In this document: positions 44,121 to 53,559 of the stretch, piece by piece | Numbering within the stretch: the stretch's first letter is position 1 | Layout of the letters: the number at the start of each line of letters is the position of its first letter | NCBI GenBank assembly: GCA_029975215.1 | Contig: JARKPO010000082.1 | Span: 38,640-102,639 of the forward strand | DNA from: Levilinea sp. | Lineage (GTDB): Bacteria; Chloroflexota; Anaerolineae; Anaerolineales; Anaerolineaceae | Length of the DNA stretch: 64,000 bases | Direction of reading: 5' to 3' | The notes under the pieces: generated by a model | Database searches by the model: none | Seen by the model: the letters and a program-made list of their open reading frames with translations, nothing else | Told to the model about the DNA's origin: nothing | Made by a program: the position numbers and the translations under genes

Positions 44121-45749
44121 TCAAATCAACTGTTCCAACCGTTCCGCTTCGGAAAGCGGCTGGCCGTCATCCCCCACCGCCACACAGGCCCCCTGCACCA
44201 CGCGGGTCACGACCCGGCCGCGGCCAAAGGGATTATTTCGCAATTGCGGCGCATCCAGAATGCCCATGCGCACCGCCTTTCCCAGGGTTTCAGGGGAGGT
44301 CCAGGCATCGCGCACGCCGGGGTCGGCCGCGGCCTGAATAGCCCGCAGCGTCACCTGTGCCTCTTCGGCCAAAAAGGCCGCCCGCTCCTGCACTTTGGGA
44401 TCCAAACGTATATCCGGTGCGCCGCGCACAGCGTTTTCCACCGTCCGGCGGGCCATGCGGCAGGCCTCCACCACATCCTCGGCCGTGGCCGCGTGATCGG
44501 CCTCGGTGTGACCCACCACATGCACAATGTGCGGCTGCAAAGCCATCTGTACGTAGATGCTGGCTGCCAGGTGGGCGCGCGCCGCGGCGATGTCGAGCGG
44601 GTAGCTCAGCAGCCCCGTGCGCGTCTGCCGCCAGATGCGGAAATCTGGCCCGGCCAGCGGCTCGATCAGCCGCAGCACCGCCAGCATCTTAGCCAAATCC
44701 ATCGCGTCCGACACCCCCGGCGGGCTGTTGAACATCAGCTGGGCGATGTAATCGCGCACCCCAAATGCACGCGCGTTGTACGCCGCCAGAAAAGCCGACA
44801 CCACATAGACCACATCCGGCGCATCACGCATGCCCCAATGATGTGGCTCATTCAGTTCCACCGGCAGACCGCGCTGGCCGTACCAGGCCATCACTTCCTG
44901 ATGCTCGCGGATCGAGCCTTCCAAATCCCACGGCCCGCGTCCGTCCATCTGATTGAACCAGAACAGCGGAATGGCGCACCAGGCGATATGGATGGTCTCC
45001 ATGTACATTTCCGCCAGAAGGATAAAATCATCCGTGCCCGAATAGGTGCGCAGCAGCGGAAAGTTCCCCCGGCGGCTGGCCGCGTACAGGCTGGCGTAGT
45101 CGCCTGGGCTGCGCACCGGCACCCCGCCCGCCCCTTTGCGCCGCGGGTTCTGGCGTTCGGGCCGGAAAAAGTTTTCCTGGGCGTCCTGGTCAATTCCCAG
45201 CGAAATCACATCCACCAGCCCGCTTTCGGCGATAGTTTCAATCCCTTCGCGGGTAGCCTCCAGGCTGGACAGGCCAAAATGATGGCGGATGAGCGGGTAG
45301 GGGGCCTTCCACTGAATACGCTCCACCGCGGTCTGCGGCGGCTTTTCCTGCGGGCCACCTCCGGCCCCCTCACCCCGCAGATAGGTCAACACCGCCTCGT
45401 CCGCCTCGCCGCCTTGAAAGATACGTTCAAAAAAACCCAGCTTTTCCGCCCGCTCGGCCACGGGCGGCGTGCCTGCAAAGGCAAAGCGCACTCCGCGGCT
45501 GTGCAGTTCATCGGCCGCCTCGGCAAATTCCCCCAACAGGCGCTCACCGGTTTCCGGCGTCAGGCGGTAAGAAACTCCCACCAGCGCCGCGTTTTCCTCC
45601 CTGGCGGCTTTCAGCACCGCCTCAATGGGCACAGCCGGCCCCAGAAAAACCGTGCGCCATCCTGCCAGTTCAGCCAGACGTAGAAAATTGGTCACCCCAG
45701 CCACATGCACACATTCCCCCAAAGCCGCCGCTACAACCGTTTTCGTCAT
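44121..45749 (-). CDS. cobalamin-binding-domain protein with glutamate-mutase-E/methylaspartate-mutase-like TIM barrel
   Basis: N-term ALGECVHVAGVTNFLRLAELAGWRTVFLGPAVPIEAVLKAA (B12-binding fold with H of DxHxxG); barrel region YSGTDDFILLAEMYMETIHIAWCAIPLFWFNQMDGRGPW. Confidence 0.65.
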   Translation of the reverse strand: MTKTVVAAALGECVHVAGVTNFLRLAELAGWRTVFLGPAVPIEAVLKAAREENAALVGVSYRLTPETGERLLGEFAEAADELHSRGVRFAFAGTPPVAERAEKLGFFERIFQGGEADEAVLTYLRGEGAGGGPQEKPPQTAVERIQWKAPYPLIRHHFGLSSLEATREGIETIAESGLVDVISLGIDQDAQENFFRPERQNPRRKGAGGVPVRSPGDYASLYAASRRGNFPLLRTYSGTDDFILLAEMYMETIHIAWCAIPLFWFNQMDGRGPWDLEGSIREHQEVMAWYGQRGLPVELNEPHHWGMRDAPDVVYVVSAFLAAYNARAFGVRDYIAQLMFNSPPGVSDAMDLAKMLAVLRLIEPLAGPDFRIWRQTRTGLLSYPLDIAAARAHLAASIYVQMALQPHIVHVVGHTEADHAATAEDVVEACRMARRTVENAVRGAPDIRLDPKVQERAAFLAEEAQVTLRAIQAAADPGVRDAWTSPETLGKAVRMGILDAPQLRNNPFGRGRVVTRVVQGACVAVGDDGQPLSEAERLEQLI

Positions 45750-45766
45750 CACGACCTCCTGAATTC

Positions 45767-45793
45767 AAAAGAGCAGCCACCCACCGGCTGCTC
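45767..45793 (-). terminator. intrinsic terminator/attenuator inside leader
   Basis: GAGCAGCC-GGTGGGT-GGCTGCTC-TTTT on minus strand, ending about 18 nt before the ATG at 45749. Confidence 0.75.
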
Positions 45794-46043
45794 CTTGATC
45801 TGCTGCGCTGGCTCCCTCCGCGCGGAAGCGCGTTACCCCCTCAAGCAAGCGTTGAAGATCCAACCGGCAAAAAGTTTGTGCATCCTTCCAGAATACGAAG
45901 GCACCGCTGCACGCTGCCAAAGCAGCCCGCGTCCGCAGGCCCGGGGGGTGGGTCTGGAACCCAGGTCATCTTGAGACCTGTACAGCGCGAGCCAGCAAGA
46001 GTCACAATCCGCATCATCAGTTCCATACCCCCCTATTGTATAA
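45767..46043 (-). ncRNA. candidate structured 5' leader/cis-regulatory RNA of the B12-binding mutase-like gene
   Basis: About 270 nt noncoding leader between promoter TTGATT-17-TAAAAT and a terminator hairpin just before the RBS; multiple perfect hairpins (GCUGC-UUUG-GCAGC, CAGGUC-7nt-GACCUG, GGAAC...GUUCC). Confidence 0.5.
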
Positions 46044-46044
46044 G

Positions 46045-46073
46045 ATTTTAAGTGGTTCAGACAGCTTAATCAA
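46045..46073 (-). promoter_or_regulatory. sigma-70-like promoter for the leader
   Basis: Minus strand TTGATT-17-TAAAAT. Confidence 0.5.
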
Positions 46074-46173
46074 GTCCTCAATTGCAAATTCATTCTAAAA
46101 ATGGGGTGCAATTAATTTGAAAAAGGGGTATGGTAAGCATAGGGGCAAGTACAGCCCTGGAATGGAGGAAGCG

Positions 46174-46602
46174 ATGCCTAAAAAAGGAAAACTCACCCAA
46201 TTACTGGCCGTCCTCGGATGCCTCTTCGCCTGGCTGCCGCTGCTGGCCCCTCTCTTTTTCGCCCTGAGCCGCCTGTTCCGAGGTGGTTCCTTCCTGTTTG
46301 ATTATCTCATGCCCGCGGAATTGTTCCCCGCCGCCATGCTGGGCGGGGGGCTGCTGTTGTGGGCCGCCGTCCGTGCCCGCGCCTACCGCGGCTGGATCGG
46401 CTGGAGCCTGTTGGCATCCATCCTTCTCCTGGTGGGCAGCCAGGCTCTGGCTGTAGCGACCGGTTTAGCCTCCGGCCGCACCCCTACGAGCAGTCCCTGG
46501 TTCTATGCCGTCATTGCTGGGCTGATCTTCTACATCCTCGCCCTGGTGATCATCGCCGTCAGCGGCGTACGCCTGGCGCAGGATGTATTCAAGAAAGACT
46601 GA
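46174..46602 (+). CDS. small membrane protein, unknown function
   Basis: Four hydrophobic segments; RBS GGAGGAAGCG before ATG at 46174. Confidence 0.6.
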   Translation: MPKKGKLTQLLAVLGCLFAWLPLLAPLFFALSRLFRGGSFLFDYLMPAELFPAAMLGGGLLLWAAVRARAYRGWIGWSLLASILLLVGSQALAVATGLASGRTPTSSPWFYAVIAGLIFYILALVIIAVSGVRLAQDVFKKD

Positions 46603-46773
46603 CAGCCGCAAGCCAAAATAAACCAATGCCCGCTTGCCCTTGAAAGCCAGGCAGCGGGCAAGTTGATGCAGCGGCCGGATGAAGAATCGCACTCACCCCA
46701 TGACGATCCCGTTTGCCCTGGAGTTTGAACCCCTGAGCGCACCGCAGTCTGAGCTCATTCTCTCATGCAGCCC

Positions 46774-47853
46774 TCAACGGTCGGTGCAGGAACAGCACGG
46801 ATCCACCGAGGCCTGAATGATGGCCATATCGCCCAGCGCCTGACCGCGCGCCATGGCCCGGATGGCAGGCAGGTTCAAATCGGATGGGGTGCGGATCTTC
46901 ACCCGCGCCGGGGTGTCGGAACCGTCGCTCTTCAGGTAATACACCACCTCACCGCGCGGCGCCTCGACCCGCATCATGGTTTCACCCGGTGGGACAACGG
47001 TCACCAGCTCACTGGGGCGGATCGGGCCGCCGGGCAGTTCCAGCAGCGCTTTCTCAATCAACCGGCAGCTCTCCAACATTTCCAAAGCGCGCACCACCAC
47101 CCGCGCGGTCACATCACAGCTGTCCTGGGTCACAATCTGGAATCCCAGGTCTTCATACGCCGCATAGGGGAAATCCTGGCGCACATCAATGGCCAACCCC
47201 GAAGCGCGAGCAATCGGCCCCACCACACCATAAGCGACGGCCTCTTCGCGCGTCAGAATGCCCACCCCGCGCGTGCGCCCCAGGATGGTGCGGTTTTGGG
47301 TGAAGATAGGAATCACGGTTTTTTGGATACCGGCGCGGATGGCGCGCACCGCCCCAAGCACCCCCTCTGGATCGGTGATGTCGCGGTTGACCCCGCCAAT
47401 GCAGTTCATGGCATAGTTCACGCGGTTGCCTGAAATAGCTTCCAGCACATCCATCACCTGTTCGCGCAGCGCATAAATTTCCATGAACATGGTTTGAAAG
47501 CCAATATCCTCCGAACCAACACCCGCCCACAGCAAGTGTGAATGCAGACGCTCCAATTCTGCCATGATTGTACGGATGAAGCGCGCCCGGTCCGGCACCC
47601 GCATCCCCGCGATCTCTTCTGCGGCCATGCAAAAGGTCAGAGTGTGGATGTTGGAGCAAATTCCGCAGACGCGCTCCACCAGCACTAAATCTTGAACATA
47701 ATTGCGCCGCTGGGCCAACAATTCAATACCGCGGTGAACAAAACCCACCTCGATGGTGACATCTTCCACAATTTCGCCTCGGCTTTGAATGCTGAGCTTG
47801 TAAGGCTCTTCCAAGGCAGGGTGATAGGGGCCAATAGGAATTCGAAAAGGCAT
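46774..47853 (-). CDS. group 4 [NiFe]-hydrogenase large subunit (EchE/CooH/HycE-like)
   Basis: Both Ni-ligand pairs present: RVCGICSNIHT and C-terminal DPCCSCTDR. Confidence 0.9.
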   Translation of the reverse strand: MPFRIPIGPYHPALEEPYKLSIQSRGEIVEDVTIEVGFVHRGIELLAQRRNYVQDLVLVERVCGICSNIHTLTFCMAAEEIAGMRVPDRARFIRTIMAELERLHSHLLWAGVGSEDIGFQTMFMEIYALREQVMDVLEAISGNRVNYAMNCIGGVNRDITDPEGVLGAVRAIRAGIQKTVIPIFTQNRTILGRTRGVGILTREEAVAYGVVGPIARASGLAIDVRQDFPYAAYEDLGFQIVTQDSCDVTARVVVRALEMLESCRLIEKALLELPGGPIRPSELVTVVPPGETMMRVEAPRGEVVYYLKSDGSDTPARVKIRTPSDLNLPAIRAMARGQALGDMAIIQASVDPCCSCTDR

Positions 47854-47862
47854 GGTAATCTC

Positions 47863-48303
47863 CTAAACCATCTCACCGCGGGCAGCTTTACCAGCCGCTC
47901 CGCCCGGTTCGCGATAATATCCAGCCCTCAATTTCGACGGGCGCAGCAGCGGGGTTGGATTGGAATGGCCGTCAAACACCACCGCGTAAAGATCCATGAT
48001 TTCGCGTTCAATCCAATTCGCCGCCGCCGTGATGGGCGTGATGGAGGGCAAATGATTCCCCTGTGTGTATGTTTTGATATGCAAACCCTGTTTGCCGCAA
48101 ATCCAATGATAAATCACTTCAGTCTCACCATTATCCAATGCCAGCGCGGTCATGGTGCTCAAACGGGCCTCTGCCGCCAACATCACCTGAGCAGCCGCCC
48201 GAACATCCACCGCCGGAGCGCGCATCCACAGCTCATGTTCCGACCGCTGCTCCCAGGCCGTTCCAGCAATCTGTTCAATTTGTATCCTTAAAGTTTCGTT
48301 CAT
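47863..48303 (-). CDS. hydrogenase/NuoC-like 30-kDa subunit (EchD-like)
   Basis: ANWIEREIMDLYAVVFDGHSNPTPLLRP. Confidence 0.82.
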   Translation of the reverse strand: MNETLRIQIEQIAGTAWEQRSEHELWMRAPAVDVRAAAQVMLAAEARLSTMTALALDNGETEVIYHWICGKQGLHIKTYTQGNHLPSITPITAAANWIEREIMDLYAVVFDGHSNPTPLLRPSKLRAGYYREPGGAAGKAARGEMV

Positions 48304-48325
48304 GGCTTCACTCCGAACATACAGC

Positions 48326-48832
48326 TTACCTGCCGATAAAACCGCGCTTAACCGCCTCGCTGCTCACTTTCTTGCGGCAGCGGGTACATAACCGATTCAA
48401 GGCAGCCATCTCCGCCGGAACCGGAAAACCGTACTGTTTTTCCAGCACCGCATCCGGCAGGGGGATCATCTCTGCCCCGCAGCGCGTGCAGGCACTGGTT
48501 TCAATCTCATGGCGGGTTAGTTCCAGGCTGTGCACCAACAGCTGAGGGGTCGTGCCAAACGCAAGCGCACCGGTGGGGCAGCTTTCCACGCAGCGCCCGC
48601 AGTAGGTGCATTGCAGCAGCTGATACTGCCAGGCCGCTCGTCCGGGCAGGCCGCGGTCAAAGGTGATCGCCCCCGGTGAACACACATAAGCGCAGGTCTC
48701 GCAGGCCACACACAGGCTGGTCTCATGCACCAGATCAGCCCGAAAATTGTCAGGGACCGGCACCAGGTCGTCCGGCCGCCGTGTATGTGCGCGCTGCATA
48801 AAGTTATTCCGGATTAAATTCCAAATAGTCAT
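48326..48832 (-). CDS. 4Fe-4S ferredoxin subunit (NuoI/EchF/HycF-like)
   Basis: CVACETCAYVCSP and CTYCGRCVESCPTGAL; extra C-terminal CTRC...CTRC pair. Confidence 0.88.
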   Translation of the reverse strand: MTIWNLIRNNFMQRAHTRRPDDLVPVPDNFRADLVHETSLCVACETCAYVCSPGAITFDRGLPGRAAWQYQLLQCTYCGRCVESCPTGALAFGTTPQLLVHSLELTRHEIETSACTRCGAEMIPLPDAVLEKQYGFPVPAEMAALNRLCTRCRKKVSSEAVKRGFIGR

Positions 48833-48846
48833 CTGCGCCTCCTCCC

Positions 48847-49758
48847 TTATAACAGGGCTGCCAGAACCACGCAGCCCAGCGCGGCCAGGGCGCCCCAGGT
48901 CCAATAAAAACGGAACGCGCGGTGAATTTGCAGTCGAGCTGTCGCCGCGGCCAACACACTGGTGATGAGCACCAGCAGCAAACCAGCGGCCAGATACAAA
49001 ACCAGGTTCAAGCCTGCGCTGGGCAGCCGCGGGATGAACAGCACGCTGAACAAAGCCCCCACCGCCACAAATTCCAGCCCATGGGCCAGCTCAAACAGCG
49101 CCAGGGCCGGGCCGTTGTATTCCACATGCGGGCCAGCCACAATCTCTTGTTCGGCGTTGGGGATGGAAAATGGGTTGCTCTTCAGTCGGGCCGGCACAGC
49201 CAAAATAAAGGCCGCGGCCGCCAAAACATGCACCGGTCCAAACGGCAGCGCCAACACATCCACCATCCTGAAACTGCCCGCCTGGATGGCCAAAGCCGAC
49301 ACCGCCGCGATAAAGGGCAGTGAATAGCCCAGGATCAGGGCGGCCTCTCGCGACGAGCCAACCTGCCCGTAAATGGAGCGCGAGGCAAAACCAGCCAAAA
49401 TATCGCAAAAGGCCGGCATTTCCATCAGATACAGCACCAGAATCAGATCGCCGGTGAAAGAGGCGTTTAGCCCGCCCGGCAGCGGCATGATGGCCAGCGC
49501 AAGGGTAATGGAAATCACCCCGGCCAGCGGTAAACCGTAATACAACAGCGGAGCCATACCCGCCGGAACCATCGAGCGTTTCCCCAGCAATTTGACAAAG
49601 TCAAAAAACGGTTGGTAAAACGGGGGCCCAAAACGGCGCTGCATCTTCGCGATCAACGCACGGCTGAGCCATAAATACAACCAGCCCAAAAGTGCCCCCG
49701 CCAGCAGCCCCGGCCAAAAGAAATAGGCAGCCAACCCCTGGATCAGTCCGTTACTCAT
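48847..49758 (-). CDS. NuoH-like membrane subunit (EchB/HycD-like)
   Basis: RRFGPPFYQPFFDFVKLLGKRSMVP; EQEIVAGPHVEYNGPALALFELAHGLEF. Confidence 0.9.
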   Translation of the reverse strand: MSNGLIQGLAAYFFWPGLLAGALLGWLYLWLSRALIAKMQRRFGPPFYQPFFDFVKLLGKRSMVPAGMAPLLYYGLPLAGVISITLALAIMPLPGGLNASFTGDLILVLYLMEMPAFCDILAGFASRSIYGQVGSSREAALILGYSLPFIAAVSALAIQAGSFRMVDVLALPFGPVHVLAAAAFILAVPARLKSNPFSIPNAEQEIVAGPHVEYNGPALALFELAHGLEFVAVGALFSVLFIPRLPSAGLNLVLYLAAGLLLVLITSVLAAATARLQIHRAFRFYWTWGALAALGCVVLAALL

Positions 49759-50221
49759 GGCGTTCCTCCTTATGCCAGCGGCCAGTTTTGCCTTCGGCAA
49801 TCAAACGCGCCGCCTCCTGCACCCCGGCCAAGATCGCCTGAGGGCGCGGCGGGCAGCCCGGCACAAACACGTCCACCGGAACCACATGCAGCACGCCGTC
49901 TTCCACAGTGGGGCTGCCAGCAAACACATTGCCCGTGGCTGGGCACGACCCCACTGCCACAACCGCCTTAGGCTCTGGGATCTGCGCATAAATGCTGCGC
50001 ACCGCATCAGCGCTGCGTAAGGTCAGCGGGCCGGTGATGAGAAGGATGTCAGCGTGTTTCGGGCTTCCCTGCCGCAGTGCGCCAATCTGTTCCATATCGT
50101 AGCGCGGTGAAAGCAGTGTGCCGATCTCAATATCACAGCCGTTGCACGACCCCGCGTTGAGCACATACACCCAGGGCGAGCGCCGCCGGGAGAGCTTTAA
50201 GATTGAAGAAAAGAGTCCCAT
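49751..50221 (-). CDS. NiFe-hydrogenase small subunit (NuoB/EchC/HycG-like)
   Basis: NAGSCNGCDIEI, AVGSCPATGNVF, VFVPGCPPRPQAIL. Confidence 0.92.
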   Translation of the reverse strand: MGLFSSILKLSRRRSPWVYVLNAGSCNGCDIEIGTLLSPRYDMEQIGALRQGSPKHADILLITGPLTLRSADAVRSIYAQIPEPKAVVAVGSCPATGNVFAGSPTVEDGVLHVVPVDVFVPGCPPRPQAILAGVQEAARLIAEGKTGRWHKEERHE

Positions 50222-50232
50222 CGTGCATACTC

Positions 50233-51393
50233 CTAAAATGCCAGCAGCCAGGCCGGAAACAACCCCAGCACAATCACCCCAACCGTCAGCAGCACCAACG
50301 TCAGGCGCACGGCTTTCGGTTCGCCGCTCACCGCCTGGTGCTCATCCGCCGGTCCCAACCAGACGCGGTGGATGGCGCGCACGTAGTAAAGCAGGGCTAA
50401 AACGGTCGCCGCTGACATCGCCAGCCCCAACCAGATTCCCCCCCATTCCACGCCAGAAAGATACAACCGCCAGCGGCCCGCGAAACCGATCATAGGCGGC
50501 ACACCCACCATCCCCAGCGCCCCCACCACGAAAGCCGCGGCCGAACGAGGAAACCGGCACCCCAAACCGCGGTCAGCGAGTGTGACGGCATGCCCCAAAC
50601 CATTCTCCGCCGTGCCCACCGCGCTGAACAGCAGCAGCTTAAACAAGGCGTGCGCCGCAGCCCCCAGCAGCGCGCCGTTGATGCCCGCCGCGGACCCCAC
50701 CGTCACCCCTAACAGCAGATAGCCCATATCGTCCAGGGTCGAGAAAGCCAGCATACGGCGCAGGTTTTTCTGTCCCAATGCCAACAGCGCCCCAACGAAC
50801 ATCGAAAGCAGCGCCACCACCAGCCACAAGGCCTGATGTTGGTCAAACGCCCACGGCATCGCCTCGCGGAAATGCACCAGTTCGCGAAACGCAGCAATAT
50901 CCACCACCGAGATAATCAACACCAGGCTCATCGGCGCCGCATTTTCGGCCACCATCGGCAGCCAAAAATACACCGGAACCAGGGCCAGCTTCAGCGCAAA
51001 GCCCACCAGCAGCAGTACACTGACCACCTGATTCAGCGGGTAAGCCGGTTGTGCGCCGCCCGCCAAACGCTCCGCCAGCAGCAAACACAGCACAGCTGCC
51101 AGGGTCATGGTCAGGTACAGCCGCCCCGCCCTGCGCGCCGCCGGGGAGCGGTCTGCCAGGATCAGGCCCACCGCGCACAAAGCGGCGGCGTCCAGCAGCA
51201 GCATACTCGCCGTGCCAGCCCCGGCCAGCGTTCCCGCCAGGGTCAGGCCCACCACAGCCGCCGAAAGGATCCACCAGCTTGCCCCGCCCTGAGGAATGGC
51301 GCGGGCGTACACCCAAACCGCCGCCGCCGTCAGTGCAAACACAACGCTAAAGATCAACATCCAATTCGTGCTCACATCCGCCAATGCATTCAT
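50233..51393 (-). CDS. NuoN/MrpD-like proton-pumping/antiporter subunit
   Basis: LVPVYFWLPMVAENAAPMS; NLRRMLAFSTLDDMGYLLLG; HALFKLLLFSAVG. Confidence 0.88.
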   Translation of the reverse strand: MNALADVSTNWMLIFSVVFALTAAAVWVYARAIPQGGASWWILSAAVVGLTLAGTLAGAGTASMLLLDAAALCAVGLILADRSPAARRAGRLYLTMTLAAVLCLLLAERLAGGAQPAYPLNQVVSVLLLVGFALKLALVPVYFWLPMVAENAAPMSLVLIISVVDIAAFRELVHFREAMPWAFDQHQALWLVVALLSMFVGALLALGQKNLRRMLAFSTLDDMGYLLLGVTVGSAAGINGALLGAAAHALFKLLLFSAVGTAENGLGHAVTLADRGLGCRFPRSAAAFVVGALGMVGVPPMIGFAGRWRLYLSGVEWGGIWLGLAMSAATVLALLYYVRAIHRVWLGPADEHQAVSGEPKAVRLTLVLLTVGVIVLGLFPAWLLAF

Positions 51394-51408
51394 GCCAGGC
51401 TCGCTCCT

Positions 51409-53253
51409 TTACCAGATCCACATTGCGGCCGCCAGGAGCAGCGCACCCACGATCCACACCAATACAGCGCGATTTTCAAGCCACCTGGCCCTGTCTGCCG
51501 CCCATCCAGCCGCCGTCCGCAGCCCACGCCAAACGCCCAGATACAGCGGGTCTGGGTCCATGAGACGGTAAGCAGCGCCAAAGGTGGTTCCTGCCAGCTC
51601 CGAAAAATCCACCGCGCCAACACGGTCGTCTTCCGGCAGCGGGTCGCCGCCAGTGAAAACCGGCACATCACTGCTATGCGCCCGGCGAGTCAGACGGTAA
51701 AAAACCCAGCCTACGCCGACGGCCAAAACGGTGATCCCAGCCGCGGCAGTAATTAGAAGCGTCATTGCCCCGGTCTGCAAACCCAGCCAGGTCACCTCCA
51801 CCGGCCATCCCACACCCAGGCCTTGGCCTGCCGGAACCACCAGCCATTTCATCAGCAGCTGCGGTGCCAGGCCAAAAACCAGGGCCAACGCCGCCAGGAA
51901 ACCCATCCCTGCCAGCATGGTTGGAGAGGCATCGTGGATGTCTTGCCCCCGCAGTTCATCCGGCAGCCGCCCATAGAAAACGCTCACGGTGGCTTTTAAG
52001 ATATAAAAAGCGGTAAACGTGCTCACCAGCCAGGCCAGCAGAACCACCAGGCCCTGCCCCGAAGTCAGCGCCGCAGAATACAGCAGCCATTTAGCCACAA
52101 ACCCGTTGGTCAACGGCACACCGATGATGGCCGCCGCCGCCACCAGCCAGATGCGGTGCGTGCCGGGCATGAGCCGCTCCAACCCACCCAACTGGCGCAT
52201 GTCCCGCGTTCCGGTCGCATGCTGCACAGCTCCCGCGCACAAGAATAGCGTTCCTTTAAAAATACCGTGGCTCAGGCAGTAAAACAGCCCCGCGGCGATG
52301 CCAGCCGGCGTACCCAACCCCAGCCCAGTGAGGATATATCCCAACTGGCTGATGGTGGAATAGGCCAACAGGCGTTTCAGGTCCGTTTGTACCAGGGCAA
52401 ACAGTGCCCCCACGATCATGGTCACACACCCCAAGGCGATCACGGCCGTGTTCCATTCCGGCTGCCAGCCGCCGAAAGAAACCATGCGCGCCACCAGGTA
52501 CACCCCGGCCTTCACATAACAGGCCGAGTGCAGCAGCGCCGAGACAGGTGTTGGGGCGTTCATTGCCTCTGGAATCCACGTGTGCAGCGGGAAAATGACC
52601 GATTTGGCCATGGCCGAAACCAGCATCAGGAAGAAAACCGCGCCGGTAAACGCGCCGCTCATCTTCGCGCTGGTCCATAAGAAACTACCCGTCGACTGGT
52701 ACACCAACAAGATCGCAATCAAAAAGCCGTATCCAGCGGCATGTGTGATCAGCAGCACCTTGCGCGCCCCCGCGGCAGCTTCTTTGCGCTGATACCAAAA
52801 ACCCACCAGGAAGTAAGAACACAACCCGATGATTTCCCAGCACAGGTAGGCCACCAGTAAATTGGCCGAAAACACCAGGCCCACCAACCCGCCGATGAAA
52901 GTCAACATCAGGCTGTAAAAGCGCGTGGTGCCCGCCTCTTCGTGCGCCATGTAGGTGATGCAGTACAGCAAAATGGCAGAGCCAATGCCTGTGGCCATCA
53001 GCGCGAAAATCAGGCTCAGCCCATCCGCATAAAGCGCCAGCTCAACGCCCTGATCCCACCACCCCAGGTTAAATTGCACCGCCTGGCCGCCCTGGGTGGA
53101 TGGAATCAACGCCAGCACAGCCCCAAACGCGCTCAGCCCAGCGATAAACGCCAGCCAGCCTTTCCAACGCCTGTTCAAAATCTGGCCTAACGCCAGTTCC
53201 AGCAGGATCCCCAGAAACAACGCCGCAAACGGAATGAACACGAGAGTTCTCAC
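51409..53253 (-). CDS. NuoL/MrpA-like proton-pumping/antiporter subunit
   Basis: FPLHTWIPEAMNAPTPVSALLHSACYVKAGVYLVAR; DLKRLLAYSTISQLGYI; HGIFKGTLFLCAGAVQHATGTRDMRQLGGL. Confidence 0.93.
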   Translation of the reverse strand: MRTLVFIPFAALFLGILLELALGQILNRRWKGWLAFIAGLSAFGAVLALIPSTQGGQAVQFNLGWWDQGVELALYADGLSLIFALMATGIGSAILLYCITYMAHEEAGTTRFYSLMLTFIGGLVGLVFSANLLVAYLCWEIIGLCSYFLVGFWYQRKEAAAGARKVLLITHAAGYGFLIAILLVYQSTGSFLWTSAKMSGAFTGAVFFLMLVSAMAKSVIFPLHTWIPEAMNAPTPVSALLHSACYVKAGVYLVARMVSFGGWQPEWNTAVIALGCVTMIVGALFALVQTDLKRLLAYSTISQLGYILTGLGLGTPAGIAAGLFYCLSHGIFKGTLFLCAGAVQHATGTRDMRQLGGLERLMPGTHRIWLVAAAAIIGVPLTNGFVAKWLLYSAALTSGQGLVVLLAWLVSTFTAFYILKATVSVFYGRLPDELRGQDIHDASPTMLAGMGFLAALALVFGLAPQLLMKWLVVPAGQGLGVGWPVEVTWLGLQTGAMTLLITAAAGITVLAVGVGWVFYRLTRRAHSSDVPVFTGGDPLPEDDRVGAVDFSELAGTTFGAAYRLMDPDPLYLGVWRGLRTAAGWAADRARWLENRAVLVWIVGALLLAAAMWIW

Positions 53254-53283
53254 ATTGCGCTCCTGAAGTATTCAAATACAAGC

Positions 53284-53559
53284 CTAACCGCCGGCAACCG
53301 GCGGGAATATGCAAATTTCATCCTCGGGCGAAAGCCGGGTATCCACCCAGTCCCCATCCCGTATGTCTTGCCCATTGACCAGGATAATGGCGATGGTGGA
53401 AATACCGCCCTCCGGCGTACGGATCCACCGTGAAAAACCTGGGCCGTACCGCTGACACAGAATCTCCAACAGGTCGCCAATCGTGGCGACGGGTTGGATG
53501 TAGTGCTCTGCGGCTGTGTGGGTGGTGTCGCGTAAGTAGGCAAAATACTTAATTTTCAT
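53284..53559 (-). CDS. MoaD-family sulfur carrier (canonical GG C-terminus)
   Basis: MKIKYFAYLRDTTHTAAEHY...VNGQDIRDGDWVDTRLSPEDEICIFPPVAGG. Confidence 0.85.
   Translation of the reverse strand: MKIKYFAYLRDTTHTAAEHYIQPVATIGDLLEILCQRYGPGFSRWIRTPEGGISTIAIILVNGQDIRDGDWVDTRLSPEDEICIFPPVAGG

Noticed and set aside
45841-46026. 61-aa minus-strand ORF upstream of the mutase-like gene as a leader peptide
   Set aside because: No RBS or recognisable product; overlaps strongly structured leader with terminator, more consistent with noncoding RNA
45767-46043. Canonical cobalamin riboswitch
   Set aside because: Could not find the conserved B12-box or GCCACUG core despite the B12-related downstream gene
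46700-46776. TGA stop of the NiFe large subunit as a selenocysteine codon (because a tRNA-Sec is present)
   Set aside because: The Ni-ligand cysteines are already encoded before the stop; read-through peptide (GLHERMSSDCGALRG...) lacks family resemblance
46774-53253. Respiratory complex I (nuo) assignment
   Set aside because: Large subunit retains both CxxC Ni-binding pairs and the cluster lacks several nuo subunits, so group-4 hydrogenase fits better
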